64,000 nt of DNA from Maribellus maritimus (GCF_022267315.1 NZ_JAIKLE010000033.1:1-64000); one strand, 5' to 3'. Positions 8,114 to 15,279 are shown, counted from the first letter of the stretch. A program made the numbers and translations. Notes: a model not told the origin generated them from the sequence alone.

Positions 8114-8138
8114 TGATAATGTTTAGTTATCCGTTATT
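8114..8138 (-). repeat. Right copy of 25-bp inverted repeat flanking Thoeris
   Basis: Exact reverse complement of 5920-5944. It sits in the 41-bp gap between the recombinase stop codon (8150) and the thsA start (8108). The two copies bracket the complete thsB-thsA pair and nothing else. Confidence 0.85.
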
Positions 8139-8149
8139 CGATCGGAAAA

Positions 8150-9079
8150 CTAACGGACTATCATCAGATCATTCCTGGGATGTTTATTTTGCAATATCTC
8201 CGTTTGTTTCTCTGTACTTACATGGGTATAAATTTGAGTCGTCATAATAGAACTGTGTCCTAGTAGATTTTGGATGTATTTGATATCCACATCTTGCTCT
8301 AACAGTAAGGTTGCAAAAGTATGCCTGAATACATGTGGAGTAATATTCTTAGTGATTTGACATTTTTTCCTGTATTTTCTAATCATTAATCGTACGGACT
8401 GTTCTGACAACCGATTCCCCAATCGATTAATAAAAAAATACTTCTGATTCTCAATGTCAGACGAAAATAGTTGATAATAATTTTGGAGTGCCTTTTTAAT
8501 GTCTTTATTGATTATCTGGATATTTCTTTCTTTATTCCCTTTTCCATTGACCCGGATAGAAGAAAATCCAATACCAATATCACTATATTTTAATGTACAT
8601 AATTCGGACACCCTAACACCTGTTCCAAACAATAACTCAAGAGCAGCAATATCCCGATTTTTTTCTTTGAAGGAATAACTTTCTTTATTATTGTTCATTT
8701 CATTAAACTCCCCATAAGCTATAGTGAAAATTTTTGTCGCCTCTTCTACATTCATTACGCGTGGAAGAACCATTGGCTCTTTAATTCTGATTCTTACTTT
8801 TCGGAATGGATTGATCTCAATTAATTCTTCAAATTCAAGAAAATTAAAGAGGGCTTTGACTGATGCAACTTTTCGTTTAATGGTTTTGGGCTTGAATGTC
8901 GAGATAAATTGTAAATAATCTTTTAGATTCTCTTTAGTCATGAGTAAAGTATTAACCACATTCCGATTAACTAGAAATGCTTTGTACTGCTTTAAATCGA
9001 TTGAATAGGCTTTTAATGTTTTACTACTGAGACGTTTTTCAAATTCGCAATGAAATAGAAATTTATTAATGACCTCCAT
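8150..9079 (-). CDS. XerC/XerD-type tyrosine recombinase next to Thoeris
   Basis: Site-specific recombinase of 309 residues with an N-terminal SAM-like core-binding domain (about 1-90) and a C-terminal catalytic domain. All catalytic residues are visible: Arg156 in GTGVRVSEL, Lys in the GKGNKER turn (about 182), His249 and Arg252 in HVFRHTFA, His275 in LLGHSS and Tyr284 in TQIYTH. Size and motifs are those of Xer-like and Bacteroidota invertases rather than of long ICE integrases. It is a separate enzyme from the ICE integrase at 15280. Its stop codon lies 12 bp from the Thoeris inverted repeat, making that repeat its most obvious substrate (inference). A near-consensus TTTATTTG box lies at 9107-9114 on its strand. 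Confidence 0.88.
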   Translation of the reverse strand: MEVINKFLFHCEFEKRLSSKTLKAYSIDLKQYKAFLVNRNVVNTLLMTKENLKDYLQFISTFKPKTIKRKVASVKALFNFLEFEELIEINPFRKVRIRIKEPMVLPRVMNVEEATKIFTIAYGEFNEMNNNKESYSFKEKNRDIAALELLFGTGVRVSELCTLKYSDIGIGFSSIRVNGKGNKERNIQIINKDIKKALQNYYQLFSSDIENQKYFFINRLGNRLSEQSVRLMIRKYRKKCQITKNITPHVFRHTFATLLLEQDVDIKYIQNLLGHSSIMTTQIYTHVSTEKQTEILQNKHPRNDLMIVR

Positions 9080-9312
9080 ATTTGTTTGTTTTTTGATTTA
9101 GGAGGTCAAATAAAGTACTTATATCATTCAGAAATGTGCTAATTAGTATAGATAATTATTTATTATTTGAAAATCCTTGATAGGGTAAAGCTCACCCTAC
9201 AATGCTTTTCTCTTATAAACCCTCCAGTTATTCGTTCATTAGAAATAACCTATTTTAACGTGAGTCGTAGATTGTCTCTATCTATTTTTCATATCTCATC
9301 AGATGAAAACAC
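9080..9312. other. Intergenic region between recombinase and seven-gene operon
   Basis: AT-rich non-coding DNA separating divergent transcription units. It contains a weak hairpin TAGGGT / ACCCTA at 9181-9199 and a small inverted repeat GTTATT (9227-9232) / AATAAC (9244-9249) with an 11-bp centre that resembles the arms of the Thoeris inverted repeat. No gene is seen. Confidence 0.5.
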
Positions 9313-9348
9313 AAAAAATAAATTAACATAAATGTTAATTTATTTTTT
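9313..9348. promoter_or_regulatory. Perfect 17-bp-arm palindrome, probable operator of the operon
   Basis: Arms at 9313-9329 and 9332-9348 are perfectly complementary with a 2-base centre; the core reads TTAACATAAATGTTAA. It sits where the -33 region of the promoter at 9368 should be. That is what one expects of an operator for the XRE regulator encoded by the second gene (inference). With an AT stem and T-run it could also act as a weak terminator. Confidence 0.65.
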
Positions 9349-9367
9349 AAATATTAATATTAAAGTG

Positions 9368-9375
9368 TATATTTG
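9368..9375 (+). promoter_or_regulatory. -7 box of the seven-gene operon
   Basis: TATATTTG is a perfect match to TAnnTTTG. Transcription would begin close to 9381, so the first gene (ATG at 9380) would be leaderless or nearly so. Confidence 0.55.
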
Positions 9376-9379
9376 TTTT

Positions 9380-9613
9380 ATGAAAATAATTGAAAGAGAT
9401 AATTTCAAAATTTACATATATGTTGATGACCACTATCCACCACATTGCCATGTGAGATGGAGTGACGAAGTTGAAAGCATAATAGCACTACCTACATTAG
9501 ATTTATTATACGGGAAACGGATAACAAAAAAATTGAAATCACTTCTTTATGAAGAACTCGACGCTCTCATCGATGCTTGGGACAAATACAATACTTACAA
9601 ATACAAAAGATAA
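9380..9613 (+). CDS. DUF4160 domain protein
   Basis: A 77-residue protein from ATG 9380. The in-frame ATG at 9332 lies inside the operator palindrome and adds an unlikely tail. It carries the DUF4160 signature: an IYVDDHYPPHCHVRW segment and a C-terminal helix with LLYEELDALIDAWD. DUF4160 genes are commonly followed by DUF2442, and here a DUF2442-like segment begins the next protein, 5 bp downstream. Such pairs are often treated as toxin-antitoxin-like, but the biochemical function is not established. It is the first gene of a tightly packed operon running to 14988. Confidence 0.75.
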   Translation: MKIIERDNFKIYIYVDDHYPPHCHVRWSDEVESIIALPTLDLLYGKRITKKLKSLLYEELDALIDAWDKYNTYKYKR

Positions 9614-9618
9614 TAGCA

Positions 9619-11133
9619 ATGAAAAATTGGAAAAGCCATAAATACCAAAGAATAAGTAACGCCAAAATAAAAGATGATTATTTAGTAGTAGAATTCGAGA
9701 ATGGAGATATAGAAAATATTAGATTTCAATCCTTTATAGCCGATAATATTGATTCTTCGGAAATTGTTAGTATTTCCAATAATCAATTTGAAATAATATT
9801 AAAAACTAAAGATGATGATATAATAATCCCATGGGATAAGATAAGAATTATCTCTGATATAGAATTTGCCAGATTCGTTGCAGAAAAAGCAGAAGAACAG
9901 GCTTTGCAAATAGGAAAAAAAATAAAGGTGCTACGAGAGCGTAAACAGATCAAAAGTAATGAGCTTGCTAAAAGAACAGGTCTGACTCCCCAAACGATTT
10001 CAAGAATTGAAAAAGGACACACAGACGTTAATTTTAAAACTTTAAGAAAGATCTTAGCATCAATGGGATACTCATTAGGTGACCTTGCTAATCAAGAATC
10101 GATCACTGAAAATTCTGAAAAAAGTCTATCAGTACTCTTACATAAACTTAGCAACATTGGAATAGATCGAAATTTACTTTATTCTAAAATATTACCTAAA
10201 AGAATTGTAAATACTTTGGAGGAATTCTCTAAAGATGTACCGGAACTCTTGCTTAATGAGATATCTGTTTATCTATCACAAGTATTTGGATGGCAAGCCA
10301 GTGAGATATGGAGTTCAAAAGAATTGAGATTTCAACCAGAACCGATAAAAAATGTATACTATAAAACACAGTTGAAATCAAACATCAATCAGGTCAAAGC
10401 TTATACTCATTACGCATATTTTATAGCAAAGACGATTTTAAAGGGATGTGATATTGAAAAAAAATATGATTATCCACAAGATATAGAAGAGTTCAAATCA
10501 ATGTTTTATAATAAGTTTAGTATATTGAATTTCAATAATATTCTTAAATTCACATGGGATTTAGGCATATATGTTTTCCCATTATCTGATAGTGGAGTTT
10601 TTCATGGTGCAGCATGGAATTTAAAAGGGAGGCATGTAATTGTATTAAAACAAAAGGATAATTCTAATGCTCGTTGGGTTTTTGATTTATTACATGAATT
10701 GTATCATGTATTTACACATCTAGAAAAGGAAAATACTTCTTATGTTGAGTTTGATGAAATAAACTTGATACTCAACAATGAAAATATAGAAGAGCGTGAG
10801 GCAAATGCTTTTGCAAACCAAATAATTTTTAGCGGAAAAGAAGAAGATCTAGTTCAAAAATGTATAAAGGATGCAGATTGGAAAATTGAGAATCTCAAAA
10901 GATCTGTTGTTAAAATAGCTAAAGAGGAAAACATTGGAATAGATTTTCTGGCAAATTACCTTGCTAGAAGACTAGAATTCCAAGGAGAAAATTGGTGGGG
11001 AACTGCTCAAAATTTACAAATTACAAGCCCTAGGCCAGTTGATATTTCTTCAAAAGTAGTAGTCGGCAAAATAAAAAGAGAAAAGCTATTGTCATTTGAA
11101 AATGAACTATTAGAACGTGCTTTAAAAATATAA
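9619..11133 (+). CDS. DUF2442 / XRE helix-turn-helix / ImmA-IrrE metalloprotease fusion
   Basis: A 504-residue regulator from ATG 9619, 5 bp after DUF4160. Three parts are visible. An N-terminal DUF2442-like beta domain occupies about residues 8-75 (DDYLVVEFENGD). An XRE-type HTH follows at about 95-155 (ELAKRTGLTPQTISRIEKG). A C-terminal ImmA/IrrE zinc-protease domain has HELYH at 359-363 and a downstream ERE-NAFANQ helix. XRE-ImmA fusions are known sensors that control mobile elements, stress genes or toxins by cleaving or binding a repressor. The palindrome at 9313-9348 is the likely target for self-control. The middle region (about 165-330) is not recognised. It is the probable switch of the operon. 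Confidence 0.8.
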   Translation: MKNWKSHKYQRISNAKIKDDYLVVEFENGDIENIRFQSFIADNIDSSEIVSISNNQFEIILKTKDDDIIIPWDKIRIISDIEFARFVAEKAEEQALQIGKKIKVLRERKQIKSNELAKRTGLTPQTISRIEKGHTDVNFKTLRKILASMGYSLGDLANQESITENSEKSLSVLLHKLSNIGIDRNLLYSKILPKRIVNTLEEFSKDVPELLLNEISVYLSQVFGWQASEIWSSKELRFQPEPIKNVYYKTQLKSNINQVKAYTHYAYFIAKTILKGCDIEKKYDYPQDIEEFKSMFYNKFSILNFNNILKFTWDLGIYVFPLSDSGVFHGAAWNLKGRHVIVLKQKDNSNARWVFDLLHELYHVFTHLEKENTSYVEFDEINLILNNENIEEREANAFANQIIFSGKEEDLVQKCIKDADWKIENLKRSVVKIAKEENIGIDFLANYLARRLEFQGENWWGTAQNLQITSPRPVDISSKVVVGKIKREKLLSFENELLERALKI

Positions 11134-11137
11134 TGTT

Positions 11138-11722
11138 ATGCCATTCAAAAGAATATCTCCTGAAAAAAATGTAAGTGAACTTACACCGCTGGACATCTCC
11201 TGTACAAGTACTAAATGCGATGATGAACTTCATTGCTTTAAGCTAAATAAAAAGTTGAAGGAGAAATATGGGAAAGATGGTGTCTGTCGCGATTGCGGGA
11301 TAGACCTGGTTGATTGGAGTAGAATCAAAAGAACAGATTTACAAGATGTTAACTACACGTTCACTATGTTAAAAAAAGAGCTGATTCGCCATGTCTATTG
11401 GCACACGGGAATAAAAAAAAGTGCTGTGCAGGAAGCTTATAAAATGGGGAAGATTCTACTTAGGGAACAAGCTGAAAAAACTATTAGACAAAAAATAGCT
11501 AGAAATTTGGGAATATTCGATGGTAGACAGACACCAAAAGAGGGAAATATAATCAATTATGCTCAACATGCAACTGCCACTTGCTGCAGAAAATGTATTG
11601 AGTATTGGTATAAAATCCCTGCAGATTCGAATTACACGGAAGAACAAATAAATTTTTTCATAGAATTGATTATGCTTTATATAAAGGATCGTGTAAAAGG
11701 TATAACTGACGTAGGCCAATGA
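11138..11722 (+). CDS. Cysteine-rich DUF4186-like protein
   Basis: A 194-residue soluble protein beginning 4 bp after the XRE-ImmA gene. The N-terminal third holds Cys pairs (CTSTKC, then VCRDCGIDL) that look like a zinc-binding knuckle. The C-terminal half carries GRQTPKEG and HATATCCRKCIEYWYKIP followed by an acidic TEEQINFFIELIM helix, which I recognise as the DUF4186 pattern. Function is unknown. The conserved His/Cys cluster suggests metal binding. In this operon it may be a structural or substrate-binding partner of the radical SAM enzyme (inference). Confidence 0.65.
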   Translation: MPFKRISPEKNVSELTPLDISCTSTKCDDELHCFKLNKKLKEKYGKDGVCRDCGIDLVDWSRIKRTDLQDVNYTFTMLKKELIRHVYWHTGIKKSAVQEAYKMGKILLREQAEKTIRQKIARNLGIFDGRQTPKEGNIINYAQHATATCCRKCIEYWYKIPADSNYTEEQINFFIELIMLYIKDRVKGITDVGQ

Positions 11723-11732
11723 CGAATCAAAT

Positions 11733-12722
11733 ATGATATCATTAGAAGAAAGATCCTTAGTTTTAAGGAATCGATTAATAAATATCCAAGAAAAAAAAGT
11801 TCTGATATCCTCTTTTAAAAATACAATGCAGGAAAAAGATTTATCTGTTCCTGCCAATTGCAATGGATATGGAAGAATACATCATTTTAAACTTGGTAAC
11901 AATTCTGACTGGATATATGATCCTCTACCAATCGTTCCTGCATGCAATAAATTAAAATTAGAAGCAAAGGATAAAATTCGTGCTCAAGTATTTCAAGTCT
12001 CCGGTTGTAATTACAGATGTTGGTATTGTTTTGTAGATACGGAAAATCTAAATGGATTCAGTAAAAATTCCAAATTTTTCCAATGTGGAGAATTGGTCGA
12101 TATGTATTTAAACCAGGAAGATCCTCCAAAGGTTATTGATCTTTCTGGAGGACAACCTGACCTAATCCCGGAATGGACTGTTTGGATGATGGAAGCTTTG
12201 ATTGACCATGGGTTAGAAAATAAAGTATATCTGTGGTCTGATGATAATTTGAGTACTGATTTCTTATTTAAGTATCTAAATAGTGAACAAATATTACTAC
12301 TGACTACATATAAAAATTATTCTAAAGTATGTTGTTTTAAAGGATTTAATAAGGACACATTCTCTTTGACAACAGGATTATCTCAAGATTATTTTGAAGA
12401 TCAATTTCAAAATTTTGAAAAGATACTTGAACTCGACATCGACTTATATGCATATATTACTCTAACATCTCCTTTAAGTACAAATATTGAATACGAGCTG
12501 CCCAAATTCATGGATCGAATACAGACATTAAGCGAAAATATGCTTCTCAGAATGATACCATTGGAAATAATGATTTTTGGTCCAGTTAAAAAGTATATTA
12601 ACGGCAAACGAAACGAATTAATTGAAGGGCAATATAAAGCGATTAAAGTATGGAAATCGGAATTGACAAAAAGATATTCTAATTCTTTAATTAATATGTC
12701 AATTGACAAAATACCTATATAA
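11733..12722 (+). CDS. Radical SAM enzyme with GGQ in place of GGE
   Basis: A 329-residue radical S-adenosylmethionine enzyme. The cluster-binding motif CNYRCWYC occupies residues 92-99 (Cys92, Cys96, Cys99: C-x3-C-x2-C). It is followed by a second strand with SGGQPDL at 138-144, where most relatives have GGE. The ~90 residues before the cluster motif are longer than in minimal radical SAM proteins. There is no SPASM or B12 domain, and only the three cluster cysteines are regularly spaced. The end overlaps the next start by 1 bp. The substrate is unknown. The neighbours (kinase, ASCH, Rossmann transferase) point to nucleotide or nucleic-acid chemistry rather than peptide maturation (inference). 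Viperin-like activity was considered and cannot be claimed. Confidence 0.8.
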   Translation: MISLEERSLVLRNRLINIQEKKVLISSFKNTMQEKDLSVPANCNGYGRIHHFKLGNNSDWIYDPLPIVPACNKLKLEAKDKIRAQVFQVSGCNYRCWYCFVDTENLNGFSKNSKFFQCGELVDMYLNQEDPPKVIDLSGGQPDLIPEWTVWMMEALIDHGLENKVYLWSDDNLSTDFLFKYLNSEQILLLTTYKNYSKVCCFKGFNKDTFSLTTGLSQDYFEDQFQNFEKILELDIDLYAYITLTSPLSTNIEYELPKFMDRIQTLSENMLLRMIPLEIMIFGPVKKYINGKRNELIEGQYKAIKVWKSELTKRYSNSLINMSIDKIPI

Positions 12723-13987
12723 TGCAAGAATCATTTATTCATGAACATATTAAAAGGTTATGCAAAATTCCTAGAACTTTTGAATTTATATCTCAGAATT
12801 TAATGGGCCATGATCTCGTTCAAACAAAAATTATTCTTGATAAATTAATTTCGAAGAAAATCCTCATAAAGGATGAATCTAATTATTATAGCCTGAAGGA
12901 AAACGATGATAGTTCATTAGACTTGTATAAGCAAAATCCCGATTTATACTTAAAGAAATATATGGGGCATTTTGATTTTTTGCAGACTCCTCATCCTCTA
13001 GATTATGAATGGAGAAACACCACTTCAACATTAAAATATCTTGTTGGACTAATATCCAAATACAATGAAATAAATGATTCTGTTTTGCTACTTGGTATGC
13101 CAACTCTCTTTGCTTCTGCGTGTCAAATGGATATTCCTCAAATGGTTAGCCTAATTGAAAGTAATACACCGATAGTAGAATCTTTGAAAAAATATCATAA
13201 CTATAAGTTTAATTTATTTGAGAAGAATATCTTCGAGATCGACCCAAATCATTTTAAAAGATATTACAGTGTATTTATGGATCCGCCATGGTACTATGAT
13301 CACTTTATAAATTTCATCTGGTTTGCTACACAAGTAGTTGATCTTGGAGGATTAATTTTTATTAGCTTGCCTCCGTTAAATACAAGGCCCGAACTTGATA
13401 AAGAAAGAATGAAATTATTAAACTTTTGCTCTGAACTTGGACTGTGTTTAGAAGAGTTGTATGCTCAAAAATTGGAATATGCTATGCCTTTTTTCGAATA
13501 CAATGCCATGAGAGCAGCCGGAGTTTCAAATTTGTATCCTTTTTGGCGTAAAGGAGATCTAGCCATATTCCGTAAACTACACTCCACAATTATCAAAAGG
13601 CCGGAAACTGTCAAGACAAAAGTTGATATATGGAAAGAAATAGATATTGATGGCGTTAGATTGAGATTTAAATTTGCGAAAAAACAAGAGCCGTCTTCTC
13701 AAACCAAAATACAACATCTTGTCGAAGGAGATATTTTGCCAACTGTTAGTTCGAGACATCCAATAAGAAAAGAAGCAAATATGTGGACTAGTGGAAACAG
13801 AATTTTTCAAGTATCCAATTCTTTAAAACTTTATACTGATATCAACAATATTCTCTTAAAAAATTATGAAGCAGAAACTATTAATGATTCCCTTAAATTT
13901 ATTAAATTTCTTGTAGATTTAGAGCGCAAAGAATTTTCGAATTATTTGGACTGGATCTATTATGAAATGGAAAGAAAAACTTATTGA
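12722..13987 (+). CDS. wHTH plus Rossmann-fold methyltransferase/aminopropyltransferase-like protein
   Basis: A 421-residue protein. Residues 1-65 look like a winged helix (HEHIKRLCKIPRTFEFISQ and a beta wing ending YYSLKEN). A Rossmann domain follows, with a motif-I-like strand VLLLGMPTLFASA, an acidic strand end SLIES, and a catalytic DPPWY at 187-191 followed by GGLIFISLPP. A winged helix followed by a DPP(W/Y) Rossmann domain recalls the branched-polyamine synthase BpsA (DUF43) as well as N6-adenine methyltransferases. I cannot decide between them by eye. It overlaps the radical SAM gene by 1 bp and the ASCH gene by 26 bp, so the three products are probably made in fixed ratio. Confidence 0.65.
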   Translation: MQESFIHEHIKRLCKIPRTFEFISQNLMGHDLVQTKIILDKLISKKILIKDESNYYSLKENDDSSLDLYKQNPDLYLKKYMGHFDFLQTPHPLDYEWRNTTSTLKYLVGLISKYNEINDSVLLLGMPTLFASACQMDIPQMVSLIESNTPIVESLKKYHNYKFNLFEKNIFEIDPNHFKRYYSVFMDPPWYYDHFINFIWFATQVVDLGGLIFISLPPLNTRPELDKERMKLLNFCSELGLCLEELYAQKLEYAMPFFEYNAMRAAGVSNLYPFWRKGDLAIFRKLHSTIIKRPETVKTKVDIWKEIDIDGVRLRFKFAKKQEPSSQTKIQHLVEGDILPTVSSRHPIRKEANMWTSGNRIFQVSNSLKLYTDINNILLKNYEAETINDSLKFIKFLVDLERKEFSNYLDWIYYEMERKTY

Positions 13988-14435
13988 TTTTGCAAAAGAT
14001 TTTGAAAACAGGGGGCTTCATTTAGCGGTTTTCTGTGAACCGTATTTATCCCTTTTGTTAGATGGAGAAAAAAAGATCGAATCACGTTTTTCAATAAACA
14101 AGATTAGTCCTCATGGTAGAATTTTGGAAGGCGATATAGTATTTGTAAAAAAAACAGGTGGACCAGTGATTGGTTATTTTGAAGCTGGAGAAATAAAAAG
14201 CTATTCAAACCTTAACAAAGAAAAACTTTGTGAATTAAAAAGCAGATATGCAGTAGATATTTGTTCTTCATATGATCCTGAATTCTGGGATTCAAGGAAT
14301 AAATCAAATTACGCTACTTTCGTGAAAATAAAAAAAATGAAGAGAATTAGTCCACAGTACATTGAGAAAAAAGATCGCACTTCCTGGATTGTTCTAAAGC
14401 AAACTGACAGTATCGCATTTAGTAATGAAAAATAA
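13962..14435 (+). CDS. ASCH-domain protein
   Basis: A 157-residue protein whose segment LLLDGEKKIESRFS holds the GxKxxExR signature of the ASCH fold. ASCH domains are related to PUA and bind or process RNA or modified nucleosides (for example YqfB). The rest of the fold is visible as GDIVFVKK and GPVIGYFEAGEI strands. The gene overlaps the 3' end of the transferase gene by 26 bp and the kinase gene by 11 bp. In context it is a candidate reader or hydrolase for a modified nucleotide made by the operon (inference). Confidence 0.75.
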   Translation: MKWKEKLIDFAKDFENRGLHLAVFCEPYLSLLLDGEKKIESRFSINKISPHGRILEGDIVFVKKTGGPVIGYFEAGEIKSYSNLNKEKLCELKSRYAVDICSSYDPEFWDSRNKSNYATFVKIKKMKRISPQYIEKKDRTSWIVLKQTDSIAFSNEK

Positions 14436-14988
14436 GAAAAGATTTCACAGGTCTTTTTTAATTTCCGGGAGAATTTGTTCAGGGAAATCAACTTTTGCAA
14501 ATCATATAAGCTCTGTGCTTAACATACCTATTGTATCATTCGGGAAATATGTAAAGCACATTTGTATAAGCAATGGGATAGAAGTAAATAGAACAAACCT
14601 TCAAATTCAAGGTGAATCTCTAATTAATCATTCGGCTAAAAATTTCCTTTATGGCGCAATTGATTTTTCCGTACCAGCACAATCGCAAAGCGTTATTTTT
14701 GAGGGCATTAGGCATAAAAAAATAGTCGAGTTGATCAGTGAGGTAAGTGATACATTAATAATAATCTATATTGAAGCCTGTTTGGATGAGAGATTTCGAA
14801 GATTTATTCAAAGAGGAACAGAAAAATTAACTAAGGACCAATTTATTGTTAAGGATAATCATAATGTAGAACAGGAAATAAGTACTTTAAAAGATTTGGC
14901 TGATTTAATTATTGATTCAGAAAAAGAAATAATTAGCAATGAAAAAATAATTATTGATTTTATAAGTAAAATAGGGCTCAATGCTTGA
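14425..14988 (+). CDS. P-loop nucleotide kinase-like protein
   Basis: A 187-residue P-loop protein with Walker A GRICSGKST at residues 15-23, a substrate-side GKYVKH helix after strand 2, an IFEGIRHKK segment in the Walker-B position and an arginine-containing lid (ERFRRFIQRGTEK). It resembles the dNMP kinase/dephospho-CoA-kinase-like group rather than any housekeeping enzyme I can name. It is the last gene of the operon and is followed by a 33-bp palindromic terminator. A kinase next to radical SAM and ASCH genes fits production or use of a phosphorylated, modified nucleoside (inference). Confidence 0.7.
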   Translation: MKNKKRFHRSFLISGRICSGKSTFANHISSVLNIPIVSFGKYVKHICISNGIEVNRTNLQIQGESLINHSAKNFLYGAIDFSVPAQSQSVIFEGIRHKKIVELISEVSDTLIIIYIEACLDERFRRFIQRGTEKLTKDQFIVKDNHNVEQEISTLKDLADLIIDSEKEIISNEKIIIDFISKIGLNA

Positions 14989-15045
14989 CTATTGCTATTA
15001 ATCAGGATTTCTATAATGCAGGACTATATTTAGCAGACTATATAA

Positions 15046-15078
15046 TATAAGCTTATCACAAGTTGTGATAAGCTTATA
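15046..15078 (+). terminator. 33-bp perfect palindrome, terminator of the seven-gene operon
   Basis: Two 16-base perfectly complementary arms around a single G (the arm reads TATAAGCTTATCACAA). It lies 58 bp after the kinase stop codon and is followed by a short AT-rich tail containing TTTT. Probably a terminator. A protein-binding site is also possible because the symmetry is exact. Confidence 0.55.
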
Positions 15079-15222
15079 ATTTTCATGTGTGCCCATTTAG
15101 CATATCAAAGTAAGAATTAGTTCATTTGAGTTTTTAAAACAAAACCATTTGTTTTATTTCTGAAATGCACTATTTATGATGCAGAGTAGAAACAAAGCAA
15201 AAATGAATAACAAAAATCACCC

Positions 15223-15253
15223 AACTTGAGATGTCAATTTTGCACCTCAAGTT
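15223..15253 (-). terminator. Hairpin terminator downstream of the ICE integrase
   Basis: Arms AACTTGAGATG and CACCTCAAGTT pair with one mismatch. On the minus strand the hairpin is followed by TTTTTG. It sits 27 bp after the integrase stop codon. Confidence 0.6.
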
Positions 15254-15279
15254 ATAAAATGGGTTTCATTGATTCTGAA

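Noticed and set aside
5920-8138. Thoeris pair as a simple transposon with 25-bp terminal repeats
   Set aside because: No transposase lies inside the repeats and no target-site duplication is visible (flanks CC versus CG do not match). Inversion or a shared operator fits better.
9181-9199. TAGGGT / ACCCTA hairpin as a terminator
   Set aside because: Six-base stem, no T-run directly after it, and no gene ends nearby on either strand.
11733-12722. Prokaryotic viperin (pVip) as identity of the radical SAM protein
   Set aside because: CNYRCWYCF recalls viperin CNYKCGFCF, and the kinase neighbour fits, but the ~90-residue N-terminal extension and GGQ motif differ and no viperin-specific C-terminal motif is visible. 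Left as a radical SAM enzyme of unknown substrate.
12722-13987. Restriction-modification system with an adenine methyltransferase
   Set aside because: DPPW alone suggested this, but no endonuclease, helicase or specificity gene is near, and the N-terminal winged helix plus operon context fit a small-molecule or nucleotide enzyme at least as well.
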